Source: Acidobacteriota bacterium
GTDB taxonomy: Bacteria > Acidobacteriota > Vicinamibacteria > Vicinamibacterales > UBA2999
DNA length: 64,000 bases
Direction: 5' to 3'
NCBI GenBank assembly: GCA_030697165.1
Contig: JAUYQQ010000021.1
Location: 1-64,000, forward strand
The translations under genes were made by a program, and so were the position numbers. Below the pieces are notes generated by a model. It was given only the letters and a program-made list of their open reading frames with translations. It was not told the origin of the DNA and did no database searches. This document shows, piece by piece, positions 8,371 to 17,028 of the stretch (position 1 is the first letter of the stretch; the number at the start of each line of letters is the position of its first letter).

Positions 8371-10989
8371 CTACTCCACCCGCAGCGATTCGCACGGGTC
8401 GGCATTCGCCGCCCTCCGGGCCGGCACATAGCAGGCCAGTGCCGCCACGGCGAGCATCAGCGCAGCGGCTCCGCCGATCGTGGCGGGGTCGGTCGGTGCG
8501 ACGCTGAACAGGAATCCGCGAAGCAGCCGCGCGCCTCCGATGACGCCCGCCAGCCCGACTGCGACCCCAGCAGCGGCTACCATCAGGCCGCGTTTCACGA
8601 CCAGCTGAAGGATGTCGAGCCAGGCCGCGCCGAGCGCCATGCGGACGCCGATCTCCTTGCGGTACTGCGACGCGATCGTGCTGAGCACGCCGTACAGGCC
8701 GGCCGCGGCCAGCAGCAGCGCCAGGGCCGCGAATCCCGTCAGGACGAACAATGCGAAGCGGCGCGTGATCAACGTGTTGTCCACGAGCTCCGCGAGCGTG
8801 GCCGTGCGATAGAACGTCTGCAGCGGGTCGAACGCCCACACTTCCCGCTGGGCGGTGTCGATCAGGGCCGCCGGATCCACGCTGGTTCTCGCCACCACCG
8901 TGATCGATCCGGTCGGGAACTGTGCGAACGGCAACAGCACCTCGGCGCGCGGCGCCTCGTCCAGGCGCTCGTGGCGCAGCGCCGGCACCACGCCGACAAT
9001 CTCCATCGTCACGGGTTTCCCCTGCCGGGTCATCTCGAGACGTTGTCCGACCGGCTCGATGTCTCTGAGGTAGCGCTCGGCGAAGGCTTCACTCACCACC
9101 GCGACCCGGGGCGAGGCCGACCCGTCTCGGTCGTCGAGCAGCCGCCCCTTCAACGGCCGGACGGCCATGACCGAGAAGTAGCCAGGCGAGGCGACGTTGT
9201 ACGAGGCGCGAATTCCCTCCCCCGGCGGCGGGGCCGGTTGATCGACCAGTCGCATGGCCCCCTGGGTGTCGATGTTCGACTCGATGAACGGCATGGCCTG
9301 GACCACACCGACGTGCTGGACGCCCGGGATCGAAGCAATGGTGGCGGTGAGGCGATCGTGGAAGGCACGCAGTCCGGCGGGGCCAGGGTTGCGATCCCAC
9401 GCGAACAGCTGCATGACCATCACGTTGTGGCGATCAAATCCCGGCTCGACGTCGAGCAGGTTGACGAAGCTGCGCAGCAGCAGGCCGGTGCCCGACACGA
9501 GCATCAGCGCCAGGGCGACCTCGGCAATGACAAGGACGGATCGCAAGTTGCGCTGCGATCGATCACCGGTCATCGTGCGATGTCCTGGTGCCTGCAGACC
9601 AAGCCCGGACAGCCGGATCGCCGGCACCAGCCCCGCCGTCAGGGTCACGCCGACGGCCAGGAGCACGGCAAAGCCGATCGCCCAGCCATCGACATGCAAC
9701 GTGTCGATCCACAGCACCTCGCGAGGACCGTAGGTGGCGAGCGACCGCATCGCCATGTGCGCCAGGAACAGCGCCCCGGCCGATGCCACGGACGCCAGGA
9801 GCAGGGTCTCGACGAGCAACTGGCCGACCAGCCGTCTGCGACTTGCGCCGAGCGCGATTCGGAGGGCCAGCTCCTGCTGCCGCACCGCGCCGCGAGCAAG
9901 CAGTAGATTCGTGACATTCACGCAGGCAATCAGCAACACCGCGATCACGGCGCCGCCGAACAACGTGACCGCCGGCCGGGCATCGCCCACGAGGTGCTCG
10001 CGGAGCGTGATCACCTCGGCGCGCACGCCCTTGTTGGTGCGGGGATTCGCTGTCTCGATCTGCGCGGCGATGGCATCCATCTCGACGCGCGCCTGTGTCA
10101 GCGACACCCCGTCCCTGAGCCGGCCGGTCACGCTCCAATAGCCGCCGGTGCGAATGCGCGGCTCGAACTCCTGGATCACTTTCGCGACGTACAACCCGGT
10201 TTGTCCCGGCACGTCCTCCTGGAAGTGCGGCAGGAAATCGTCGGGCAGGATCCCCGCGACCAGGAACTGGCCGTCATCAAGAGGAATCGTCTTGCCGACG
10301 ATGGCGGGATCGGCATTGAAGTGGGACCGCCAGAAGCGAGCGCTCATGACCGCGGCCCTGGCGCCGCCGCGCGTGTGCTCCTCCGGAACGAAGAAGCGGC
10401 CCACCTGTGGTGTGATGCCGAAGGTTTCGAAGAAGCCTTCGGTGACGAGCACCGCCCTGACGACTTCAGGACGTTCTCCGCCAGTGTAGTCAAAGCTGTA
10501 AGGCTCGACGCCCGCCAGTTTCGTGAAACTCGTGGCGCGCTCACGCCAGTCGAGGAAATTGCCCGGCGCGACATCGCTTCGACCAGCTGCCGAGGGCAGT
10601 CGCTCCCAAACGGTCACGATACGCTCGGGCTCGTGGTACGGCAGTGGCCGCAGGAGGATCTGCGACACCACGCTGAACGCTGTGACCGAGGCGGCCATAC
10701 TGAGCGCAAGAATGCCGACGGCGGTGACGGCGAATCCAGCCTGCTGCCGCCATTGCCGGAAGCCGTGCCGCAGGTCGTCGATCGCCTGCAGATCGGCGAT
10801 CTCTCGCTGGCGGATCCAGAAGGCGTCGCTGAAGGCCCCGAGCGCATGCCGCACCAGGGGGGCGTGCGGGTCCGACACCGATGCCAGTTCGGCCGTCCAC
10901 TCGCGCCGCCAGTCGTCGCGCAGGCGCGCGGGTACCAGGAGGGCGGCGAGGTCGATCAGGCGGTACGCGCGTGACTGGGGCGTCATCAA
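8371..10989 (-). CDS. ADOP-family orphan ABC permease (MacB/FtsX-like)
   Basis: 872-aa inner-membrane permease of the acidobacterial duplicated orphan permease type: two FtsX/MacB_PCD modules fused in one chain, without an ATPase gene beside it. The N-terminus has the family's cytoplasmic preface (RDDWRREWTAELAS, residues ~22-35) and a helical segment before the first membrane helix (FAVTAVGILALSMAASVTAF, ~83-102). The first extracytoplasmic MacB domain follows, then helices around GGAVIAVLLIACVNVTNLLLARG with the LALRIALGASRRRL cytoplasmic element, and a second set ending in RKEIGVRMALGAAW and the C-terminal helices. It overlaps the PadR gene by 4 nt (one transcription unit). Substrate unknown; MacB relatives handle peptides, lipids or drugs. 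Confidence 0.9.
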   Translation of the reverse strand: MMTPQSRAYRLIDLAALLVPARLRDDWRREWTAELASVSDPHAPLVRHALGAFSDAFWIRQREIADLQAIDDLRHGFRQWRQQAGFAVTAVGILALSMAASVTAFSVVSQILLRPLPYHEPERIVTVWERLPSAAGRSDVAPGNFLDWRERATSFTKLAGVEPYSFDYTGGERPEVVRAVLVTEGFFETFGITPQVGRFFVPEEHTRGGARAAVMSARFWRSHFNADPAIVGKTIPLDDGQFLVAGILPDDFLPHFQEDVPGQTGLYVAKVIQEFEPRIRTGGYWSVTGRLRDGVSLTQARVEMDAIAAQIETANPRTNKGVRAEVITLREHLVGDARPAVTLFGGAVIAVLLIACVNVTNLLLARGAVRQQELALRIALGASRRRLVGQLLVETLLLASVASAGALFLAHMAMRSLATYGPREVLWIDTLHVDGWAIGFAVLLAVGVTLTAGLVPAIRLSGLGLQAPGHRTMTGDRSQRNLRSVLVIAEVALALMLVSGTGLLLRSFVNLLDVEPGFDRHNVMVMQLFAWDRNPGPAGLRAFHDRLTATIASIPGVQHVGVVQAMPFIESNIDTQGAMRLVDQPAPPPGEGIRASYNVASPGYFSVMAVRPLKGRLLDDRDGSASPRVAVVSEAFAERYLRDIEPVGQRLEMTRQGKPVTMEIVGVVPALRHERLDEAPRAEVLLPFAQFPTGSITVVARTSVDPAALIDTAQREVWAFDPLQTFYRTATLAELVDNTLITRRFALFVLTGFAALALLLAAAGLYGVLSTIASQYRKEIGVRMALGAAWLDILQLVVKRGLMVAAAGVAVGLAGVIGGARLLRGFLFSVAPTDPATIGGAAALMLAVAALACYVPARRAANADPCESLRVE

Positions 10990-11300
10990 CCCTCGCTTTC
11001 AACCGGACGCAGCAGCTTGGTCCCGGCGACAGCCAGGCCCCGTGCCCGTGCCACCGCCTCACGGGCCATGGTGCCGCCGCCGGCCGTCAGTTCGTAGTAC
11101 CGCCGCGCCGGGCGCTGCTGCTTGCGGGCAACGCCCTCCTTTTCCCACCGTGAGCGCACGAAACCTTCGGCGTCGAGACGCCGGAGAATCGGGTACACCG
11201 TTCCGCTTGGTAGGCCGGTCGCGTCCATGATGTCGAAGCCATGGTGCCGGCCATCGAGCAAGGCCTGGAGGACAAGGGCAGTGGGGTAGGTCAGCCGCAT
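10986..11300 (-). CDS. PadR-family transcriptional regulator
   Basis: 104-aa winged-helix repressor. The PadR core is intact: LVLQALLDGRHHGFDIMDATGLPSGTVYPILRRLDAEGFV spans the recognition helix and the wing (given here by its ends, residues ~10-50), followed by RRYYELTAGGG, the typical wing strand. A short C-terminal helix would dimerise. Its 3' end overlaps the start of the ADOP permease by 4 nt, so it most likely autoregulates the pair. A TCTAC-CTAT-GTAGA palindrome lies 15 nt upstream of the start. The inducing signal is unknown. Confidence 0.92.
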   Translation of the reverse strand: MRLTYPTALVLQALLDGRHHGFDIMDATGLPSGTVYPILRRLDAEGFVRSRWEKEGVARKQQRPARRYYELTAGGGTMAREAVARARGLAVAGTKLLRPVESEG

Positions 11301-11314
11301 GGCGTCTATATTAA

Positions 11315-11328
11315 TCTACCTATGTAGA
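11315..11328 (-). promoter_or_regulatory. Candidate PadR operator
   Basis: Inverted repeat TCTAC-CTAT-GTAGA just upstream of the PadR start, within a longer AT-rich segment bounded by GTCTA (11304) and TAGAC (11331). The position fits autorepression, which is common for PadR proteins; binding is inferred. Confidence 0.5.
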
Positions 11329-11387
11329 CTTAGACGCAGGTCACCGGCGAAAGGTTGGTCGGCGAGCCTGATTGGGGGGAGGAGTCA

Positions 11388-11439
11388 GGCGGCACTAAAG
11401 TGCCGCCCTTCTGGCACGGACGGGTCTAGCGACCCGTCC
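11388..11439. repeat. Two adjacent hairpins downstream of rpsT
   Basis: Hairpin 1 is GGCGGCAC-TAAA-GTGCCGCC (11388-11407); hairpin 2 is GGACGGGTC-TAGC-GACCCGTCC (11418-11439), which abuts the rpsT stop codon (11440-11442, minus strand). They may terminate the rpsT transcript. The TAAA loop links hairpin 1 to the family described elsewhere in the window. Confidence 0.8.
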
Positions 11440-11700
11440 CTACTTCGCGGCTTTGGCGGCGAGGCGCGACTTCAGGCGCGACGCGGTGTTCTTGTGAATG
11501 ATGCCCTTCGTGGCCATCTTGTCGACGAGCGACTGCAGCGTCTTCAGCGCAGCCTTGGCGCCTTCGACATTCTTGTCGTCGAGTGACTTCCGGACAGCCT
11601 TCAGGCCGGTGCGGAGCTTGGAGCGCAACTCACGGTTGTGTTCGCGCCGCTTCACGTTCTGCCGATTGGCCTTCAGGGCCGACTTGTTTCTCTTCGCCAC
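11440..11700 (-). CDS. rpsT: 30S ribosomal protein S20
   Basis: 86-aa basic protein binding the 5' domain of 16S rRNA in small-subunit assembly. The sequence begins MAKRNKSALKANRQNVKRREHNR and ends with the conserved GIIHKNTASRLKSRLA block, both diagnostic for S20; predicted to be three long helices. It is single-copy here and transcribed alone on the minus strand. Paired hairpins directly follow its stop. Confidence 0.98.
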   Translation of the reverse strand: MAKRNKSALKANRQNVKRREHNRELRSKLRTGLKAVRKSLDDKNVEGAKAALKTLQSLVDKMATKGIIHKNTASRLKSRLAAKAAK

Positions 11701-11750
11701 GTCACAGACCTCAATCTCAAAGGGATGCTAAACACGTAATCATAGCACCC

Positions 11751-12437
11751 TCAGCGCCGACTGACCAACTCGTAGGCGCCAGAGGCCGGGGGCTTGTTCG
11801 AATAGCGGGCGACCGGCTTGCCGTTCACCAGTTCCATCCATTTGTAGATGGCGCTGGGCGGGGCCGAGGGGGCCGCACCGGTGATTTTCTTGACGTAGTT
11901 CTGGGTCTCCTTGAAGGGCGGCACGTCGCCGTACTTCTCGACGTTCCCCATGCCGGCGTTATACGCGGCCAGGGCCAGTTCCACGTTCTGGTTGTAGCGG
12001 TTGAGCAAGCGCTTCAGGTAGGTCACCCCGCCCCGGATGTTCTGGTCGGGCTCGAATGGGTTGGCGACGCCCAGTTCGCGAGCGGTGGCCGGCATCAGCT
12101 GCATCAGGCCCATGGCCCCCTTGGTGGAGACCGCCGAAGGGTTGAAGGCCGATTCCACCTGGATGACGGCGCGAACCAGGTCTGCCGACACGCCCATGCG
12201 CTGCGAATGCTCGTTGATCGAGCTGTCGTACAACGCGCTTTTCTTGACGGCGAGAGGCTTGGTGGCGCGCACGCCGGACGAGCCGGGGACCTCATACGTG
12301 CTCATGCCGCCGCGATCCTCGCGCGGCCGATCCGACAACACCAGCTTGCCGTCGGCGTCGCGCCAGGAATAGATCTGCGCGAATGCCGGCGAAGCCAGGC
12401 CGAGGGTCAACGCGAGGATAAGGAGGCTGCCTTTCAA
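11751..12437 (-). CDS. Lytic transglycosylase with DUF4124 domain
   Basis: 228-aa secreted murein hydrolase. Residues 1-20 (MKGSLLILALTLGLASPAFA) are a signal peptide. Next comes a small DUF4124-type module (QIYSWRDADGKLVLSDRP). From about residue 90 to 200 an SLT/Slt70-type catalytic domain follows: VIQVESAFNPSAVSTKGAMGLMQLMPATA contains the catalytic Glu (QVES) and the GLMQLMP signature, then AYNAGMGNV. It would cleave the MurNAc-GlcNAc bond to form 1,6-anhydro-MurNAc in the periplasm. It lies between rpsT and alaS on the same strand with no evident coupling. Confidence 0.92.
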   Translation of the reverse strand: MKGSLLILALTLGLASPAFAQIYSWRDADGKLVLSDRPREDRGGMSTYEVPGSSGVRATKPLAVKKSALYDSSINEHSQRMGVSADLVRAVIQVESAFNPSAVSTKGAMGLMQLMPATARELGVANPFEPDQNIRGGVTYLKRLLNRYNQNVELALAAYNAGMGNVEKYGDVPPFKETQNYVKKITGAAPSAPPSAIYKWMELVNGKPVARYSNKPPASGAYELVSRR

Positions 12438-12494
12438 GGACCTTTAGTCTACCTTATCGGCGACTTTGGTCCGGAAGCACAGGCCTCGTCCGCG

Positions 12495-15185
12495 TCAGGC
12501 CCCCAGCAGCTTCTCCGTCAGCAGTCGAGCTTCCTTGAGCAATTCCGCTATCTTCGCCGGCTCTTTGCCGCCGGCCTCGGCGAAGTCGGCGCGGCCGCCC
12601 CCGCCCCCGCCGACGATGGGGGCCAGCTGCTTCACCAGTTGTCCGGCGGGAGCCTTCTTGGCGAGATCGGGAGTCACCGTGGCGATGAGCGCCACCTTGC
12701 CGTCGGGCATGGCGGCGGCCAGCACGACGACGCCGCTCTTGAGGCGCGACTTCAGGGTGTCGGCCAGGGCGCGGAGCGATTCCTTGTCGACGTCCTTGAC
12801 CTCGCGCGCGATGAACGTCGCGCCGGCGATCTCCACCTGGTCGTCATCCTTGGCGCCACCACCGCCACCCAGGGCCAGCTTGGTCTTGAGCTGCTGGTTC
12901 TCCTTCTGCAGGCGGGTCACCAGCTTGCCCTGCGCATCGAGCCAGTGCTCGAGTGGGCCCGGAGGTGCATACGCGCGCGCCACATTCAGATCGCGAATCG
13001 CGCCTCGCGCGAAATCGAGTGCGCCGAGGCCGGTGAGGGCCTCGACGCGCCGCACGCCGGCGGCGACGCCGGACTCCGCGGTGATCAGCAACGAGCCGAT
13101 GTCGCCCGTCGCGCGCACGTGCGTGCCACCGCACAGCTCGGTGCTGAACGAGCCATCGCCGACGGCCACCACGCGGACCTTGTCGCCGTACTTCTCGCCG
13201 AACAGCGCCATGGCGCCCGACGCAATCGCCTCCTGCGTATTGCGCACGGCCGTGTTGACGGTCTCGTTCTTCAGGATCGCCGCATTGACGATGCGCTCTA
13301 CTTCGGCGAGCTGCTCGGGCGTCGGCGCCGAGAAGTGCTGGAAGTCGAAGCGCAGGCGATCGGGAGACACGAGGGATCCCGCCTGCTTGACGTGCGGGCC
13401 GAGCACCTTGCGCAGCGCCGCGTGCAGCAGGTGCGTGCCCGTGTGGTTGCGGCGCGTGGCATCGCGCAGGCTGGTGTCGACGTGCGTCGAGACCAGGTCG
13501 CGCAGCGCCAGCCGGCCCTCGATGTTCTCGACGCGGTGCAGCCGCGGCAGCCCGGGACCGAGTCGCGAAACGCCGGTGACGCGCGAGCGCTGGCCCGAGG
13601 CGGGCTCCATCCAGCCCTGGTCCGACACCTGGCCGCCAGCCTCCAGGTAGAACGGGGTCTTGCCAAGCGCCACGTAGCCGTTCTCGCCGGCCTCGAGTGA
13701 CGTGACCGACGTCTTCTGATCGTTGAACAGCGCCAGGACCGGCACGCCTTTCAGCGCCGTGTCGGCGTAGCCGTCGAAGTGATCGCCGACGGCGCGGAGC
13801 TCTTCGCGCTCGTCATCGGACATGAAGGTGAAGTCGTCGCCCTTCTTGCTGTCGAAGGACCCACCGGCGCGCGCCTTGACGCGCTGGCCCTCCATCGCCG
13901 CGTCGAACCCTTCGGCATCGAACCGCAGGCCCTGGTTGCCCGCCAGGTCTTCGATGAAGTCGCGGGGCAGGCCGAAGGTGTCATACAGCTTGAAGGCCTC
14001 GTCGCCCGGCACGACCGTGGTGGTCCTGGCGGCGCGTTCGAGGACCTCTTCGAGGCGGGGGAGGCCGCCGGTCAGCACGGCGTCGAAGCGCTCTTCTTCG
14101 CTCTTGATCACCAGCACGACCGCATCGCGACCGGCCTTCAGCTCCGGGTAGGCGCCGCCCATCTCGCGCACCACGACGTCGGCCAGCGAGAACAGGAAGG
14201 GCTCGTGCAGGCCGAGCTTGCGGCCATGGCGCATCGCGCGACGCATGATCTTGCGCAGCACGTAGCCCCGCCACTCGTTGGAGGGCACCACGCCGTCGGC
14301 GATCAGGAAGGTGGCGGCGCGCACGTGATCGGCGACGACCCGCATCGAGACATCGGTGGCCGACATCGACTTGCCGTACTGGTGTCCCGACTGCTCGCCG
14401 ATCGCGGTTAGCAGCGGCATGAACAGCGGCGTGTCGTAGTTCGACATGGTGCCCTGCATGACCGCCGAGATCCGTTCGAGGCCCATGCCGGTGTCGATCG
14501 AGGGCGCCGGCAGGGGCGTCAACGTGCCCTGGTCGTTGCGCTCGAACTCCATGAACACGTTGTTCCAGATTTCAACGAACCGCTCGCTGCCGGATTCGAC
14601 GTCAACGACGAAGTTGCCGGTACCGGAGACCTGGGTGCCGCGGTCAACGTAGATCTCCGAGCAGCGGCCGCACGGCCCGGTGTCGCCCATCGCCCAGAAA
14701 TTGTCGGCCATCCCCAGCTCGCCAATGTGGTCGGCGGGCACGAAGTCGAGCCAGCGCTGGTACGCGTCCTCGTCCCGGGGAATGCCCGGCGCCCCCTTGA
14801 ACACCGTCACGTACAGCGTCGCCGGATCCAGTTTCCATTCCTTGGTCAGCAGGTTCCACGCCAGCTCGATGGCGTCGTGCTTGAAGTAATCGCCGAACGA
14901 GAAGTTGCCGAGCATCTCGAAAAAGGTGTGGTGGCGCAGCGAAGGCCCGACGTTGTCGAGGTCGTTGTGCTTGCCGCTGACGCGCATGCACTTCTGCGAC
15001 GTGGCCGCGCGCGCGTAGTCGCGCTTCTCGCGGCCGAGGAACACGTCCTTGAACTGGTTCATCCCGGCGTTGGTGAACAGCAGCGTGGGGTCGTCGCCGG
15101 GCAGCAGGGGGCTGCTGGGGACCACGCGGTGGCCGTGATGTTCGAAGTATTTCAGGAAGGAAGCGCGAATCTCCGCCGGATGCAT
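12495..15185 (-). CDS. alaS: Alanyl-tRNA synthetase
   Basis: 896-aa class II synthetase charging tRNA-Ala. The N-terminal catalytic domain starts MHPAEIRASFLKYFEHHGHRVVPSSPLLP and includes TNAGMNQFKDVFLG; the editing domain carries the zinc-type motif HTGTHLLHAALR with the distal CGGTHVRATGDIG (HxxxH and CxxxH ligands), which clears mischarged Ser/Gly; the C-terminal coiled coil and C-Ala region are Gly-rich near the end (GGGGGGRADFAEAGG). Length is normal. It is preceded by recX, a pairing often seen in bacteria where recX and alaS sit in the recA region; recA itself is not in the window. Confidence 0.98.
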   Translation of the reverse strand: MHPAEIRASFLKYFEHHGHRVVPSSPLLPGDDPTLLFTNAGMNQFKDVFLGREKRDYARAATSQKCMRVSGKHNDLDNVGPSLRHHTFFEMLGNFSFGDYFKHDAIELAWNLLTKEWKLDPATLYVTVFKGAPGIPRDEDAYQRWLDFVPADHIGELGMADNFWAMGDTGPCGRCSEIYVDRGTQVSGTGNFVVDVESGSERFVEIWNNVFMEFERNDQGTLTPLPAPSIDTGMGLERISAVMQGTMSNYDTPLFMPLLTAIGEQSGHQYGKSMSATDVSMRVVADHVRAATFLIADGVVPSNEWRGYVLRKIMRRAMRHGRKLGLHEPFLFSLADVVVREMGGAYPELKAGRDAVVLVIKSEEERFDAVLTGGLPRLEEVLERAARTTTVVPGDEAFKLYDTFGLPRDFIEDLAGNQGLRFDAEGFDAAMEGQRVKARAGGSFDSKKGDDFTFMSDDEREELRAVGDHFDGYADTALKGVPVLALFNDQKTSVTSLEAGENGYVALGKTPFYLEAGGQVSDQGWMEPASGQRSRVTGVSRLGPGLPRLHRVENIEGRLALRDLVSTHVDTSLRDATRRNHTGTHLLHAALRKVLGPHVKQAGSLVSPDRLRFDFQHFSAPTPEQLAEVERIVNAAILKNETVNTAVRNTQEAIASGAMALFGEKYGDKVRVVAVGDGSFSTELCGGTHVRATGDIGSLLITAESGVAAGVRRVEALTGLGALDFARGAIRDLNVARAYAPPGPLEHWLDAQGKLVTRLQKENQQLKTKLALGGGGGAKDDDQVEIAGATFIAREVKDVDKESLRALADTLKSRLKSGVVVLAAAMPDGKVALIATVTPDLAKKAPAGQLVKQLAPIVGGGGGGRADFAEAGGKEPAKIAELLKEARLLTEKLLGA

Positions 15186-15220
15186 CGCTCTATTGTAAGC
15201 CCCTTGTCTCGCCGAAGCGC

Positions 15221-15676
15221 CTAGCGCGAAGGCGGACGGAGCCGTTTCATGATGGCGTCGAAGGCAAACCCCTGGGCGGCGAGGCCGCGGACGATGCGGG
15301 CGCGGCCTTTGTCGTCGAGATCCTTGGGGGTTGTGCCGCGCAGGCGCCGCTCCAGGGCGCGATCGAGCAGGGCCCCTTCGTCAACCTCCTCGAACACTTC
15401 GTTGACGGCCGATTCGGCGACGTCGCCGTCGATGCCGAGCGAACGCAGCTTCTGGATGACGCGGGCCCGGCCGCGGTGGCGGACGCTACTTTCCAGCCGG
15501 GCGGCGGCCAGCGCCACCCGCCGATCGTTCACCGTGCCGTCCTGCCGCAGCCGTTCCACGGCCGCCTCGATCTCGTCGTCTTCGAACTCGCGGCGGGCGA
15601 GGCGCGTCCGGATCTGTGATTCGGACAGCTCCCGGCGCGAGAGCATGGTCAGCGCGGTGAGATAGGCGTCAGCCAC
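15221..15676 (-). CDS. recX: Regulatory protein RecX
   Basis: 151-aa RecX-family protein, a modulator that caps or blocks RecA filaments. It consists of three tandem three-helix repeats: ALTMLSRRELSESQIRTRLARRE (residues ~7-29), then AAARLESSVRHRGRARVIQKLRSLGI, then ALERRLRGTTPKDLDDKGRARIVRGLAAQGFAFDAI. Start ATG-type codon at 15676 gives the normal length. It ends 35 nt before alaS in the same direction; recA is not adjacent here. Confidence 0.9.
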   Translation of the reverse strand: MADAYLTALTMLSRRELSESQIRTRLARREFEDDEIEAAVERLRQDGTVNDRRVALAAARLESSVRHRGRARVIQKLRSLGIDGDVAESAVNEVFEEVDEGALLDRALERRLRGTTPKDLDDKGRARIVRGLAAQGFAFDAIMKRLRPPSR

Positions 15677-15685
15677 GATCTGATT

Positions 15686-15802
15686 ATCCGCCTAAAGGCG
15701 GATGCTACATCGATGTGGTGTCCGGCTTTAGCCGGACCATACCGCCATGTGGTGTCCGGCTTCTTGACCGGCCGTAGCCTTGGCGAAGGCTGTTAGCCGG
15801 AC
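15686..15802. repeat. Cluster of three dispersed hairpins
   Basis: Gap between recX and pilT. Hairpin 1: ATCCGCC-TAAA-GGCGGAT (15686-15703). Hairpin 2: GTCCGGC-TTTA-GCCGGAC (15720-15737). Element 3: arms GTCCGGC (15754-15760) and GCCGGAC (15796-15802) enclosing an inner AGCCTTGGCGAAGGCT palindrome. Copies 2 and 3 are preceded by the constant leader ATGTGGTG. Element 3 is a clear homologue of the coding copy at 19878-19925. Confidence 0.9.
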
Positions 15803-15803
15803 C

Positions 15804-17009
15804 TCACTGTCCGAACCGGGTAATCTCCGGCGGCTTGGGCGCCGGCTTGGCCGCCGCGGCCGCGCCCGGCTTCGCGCCGGGCCTGGCCGGGCTGGCGAAG
15901 ATGGTGCCGGCCATCTGGTCGCGCGACATATCCGCGGTGTTTGAAATGCCCTGCACCCGCAGCTTGAACTCGTCCACGTTCGAGGCCCAGCGCAGCGCCT
16001 CGTCGTAGCTGATCAACTCTTCCTGGTACAGGCTGAAGATCGACTGATCGAAGGTCTGCATGCCGTACTGTGACGTGCCCTGCGCGATGGCGCCGGCAAT
16101 CAGGTGCGTCTTGTCCTTGTCGACGATGCAGTCCTTGATGAACGGGGTGGCGACCAGCACCTCAACCGCCGGGGCGCGGCCGACGCCGTCCTGGCGCGGA
16201 ATCAGGCGCTGGGCGATGGCCGCCCGCAGCACCGACGCCAGTTGCAGGCGGATTTGCTTCTGCTGGTGCGGCGGGAAGACCGAGATGATGCGGTTGATGG
16301 TCTCGGTCGCATCGAGCGTATGCAGCGTCGAGAAGACGAGGTGGCCGGTCTCGGCGGCGTGCATCGCCGTCTCGATGGTTTCCATGTCGCGCATTTCGCC
16401 GACCAGGATCACGTCCGGGTCCTGGCGCAGGGCGCTGCGCAGCGCATAGGCGAACGACCGCGTGTCGACGCCGATCTCGCGCTGGTTGATGATGCACTGG
16501 TTGTCGCGGTGCAGGTACTCGATCGGGTCTTCGATCGTGATGACGTGCGAAGTGCGGGTCTTGTTGATGTAGTCGATCATCCCGGCCAGCGTCGTGCTCT
16601 TGCCGCTGCCGGTGGTGCCGGTCACCAGCACCAGGCCGCGCTCTTCCTCGGCAATCTTCTTCAGCACGGGCGGCAGGCCCAGTTCGTCGAGGCTCTTGAC
16701 GTTGACCGGAATGACCCGCAGGACGCAGCCGATGGTGCCGCGCTGCTGGAACACGTTGCAGCGGAAGCGCCCCAGGCCGGGGACGCTGTACGCCAGGTCC
16801 ACTTCCTGCGAGTCCTTGAATTTCTGGCGCTGGGCGGTCGACATGATCGACGCGGCCATCTCGACCAGGTCTTCGTGATTGAGTTGCTTCTCCGCCGACA
16901 CCGGGGCCAGGTGTCCGTGGATGCGGGCCATGGGGTAGCTGCCGACCTTCAGGTGCAGGTCGGAGGCGCCCTTCTCGACAGCGAGTTTCAGCAGGTCGTT
17001 GACGTGCAT
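15804..17009 (-). CDS. pilT: Type IV pilus retraction ATPase PilT
   Basis: 401-aa hexameric AAA+-like motor that depolymerises type IV pili for twitching motility and DNA uptake. N-terminal PAS-like domain: MHVNDLLKLAVEKGASDLHLK. Walker A is GTTGSGKSTT near residues 134-143; the Asp box and Walker B region includes DPDVILVGEMRD; the His box is GHLVFSTLHT. The C-terminal ~60 residues extend into an Ala/Pro/Lys-rich tail (ASPARPGAKPGAAAAAKP), longer than in standard PilT. The start ATG 17009 is chosen over an upstream in-frame codon because it restores the conserved N-terminus. comEC elsewhere in the window also belongs to natural transformation. Confidence 0.95.
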   Translation of the reverse strand: MHVNDLLKLAVEKGASDLHLKVGSYPMARIHGHLAPVSAEKQLNHEDLVEMAASIMSTAQRQKFKDSQEVDLAYSVPGLGRFRCNVFQQRGTIGCVLRVIPVNVKSLDELGLPPVLKKIAEEERGLVLVTGTTGSGKSTTLAGMIDYINKTRTSHVITIEDPIEYLHRDNQCIINQREIGVDTRSFAYALRSALRQDPDVILVGEMRDMETIETAMHAAETGHLVFSTLHTLDATETINRIISVFPPHQQKQIRLQLASVLRAAIAQRLIPRQDGVGRAPAVEVLVATPFIKDCIVDKDKTHLIAGAIAQGTSQYGMQTFDQSIFSLYQEELISYDEALRWASNVDEFKLRVQGISNTADMSRDQMAGTIFASPARPGAKPGAAAAAKPAPKPPEITRFGQ

Positions 17010-17028
17010 CGGTCCCCCAGATTGTTGA

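Noticed and set aside
11583-13700. 705-codon open frame on + strand across the lytic transglycosylase and alaS
   Set aside because: Crosses two certain genes and an intergenic gap; composition (His/Arg/Gly-rich) is typical of antisense frames.
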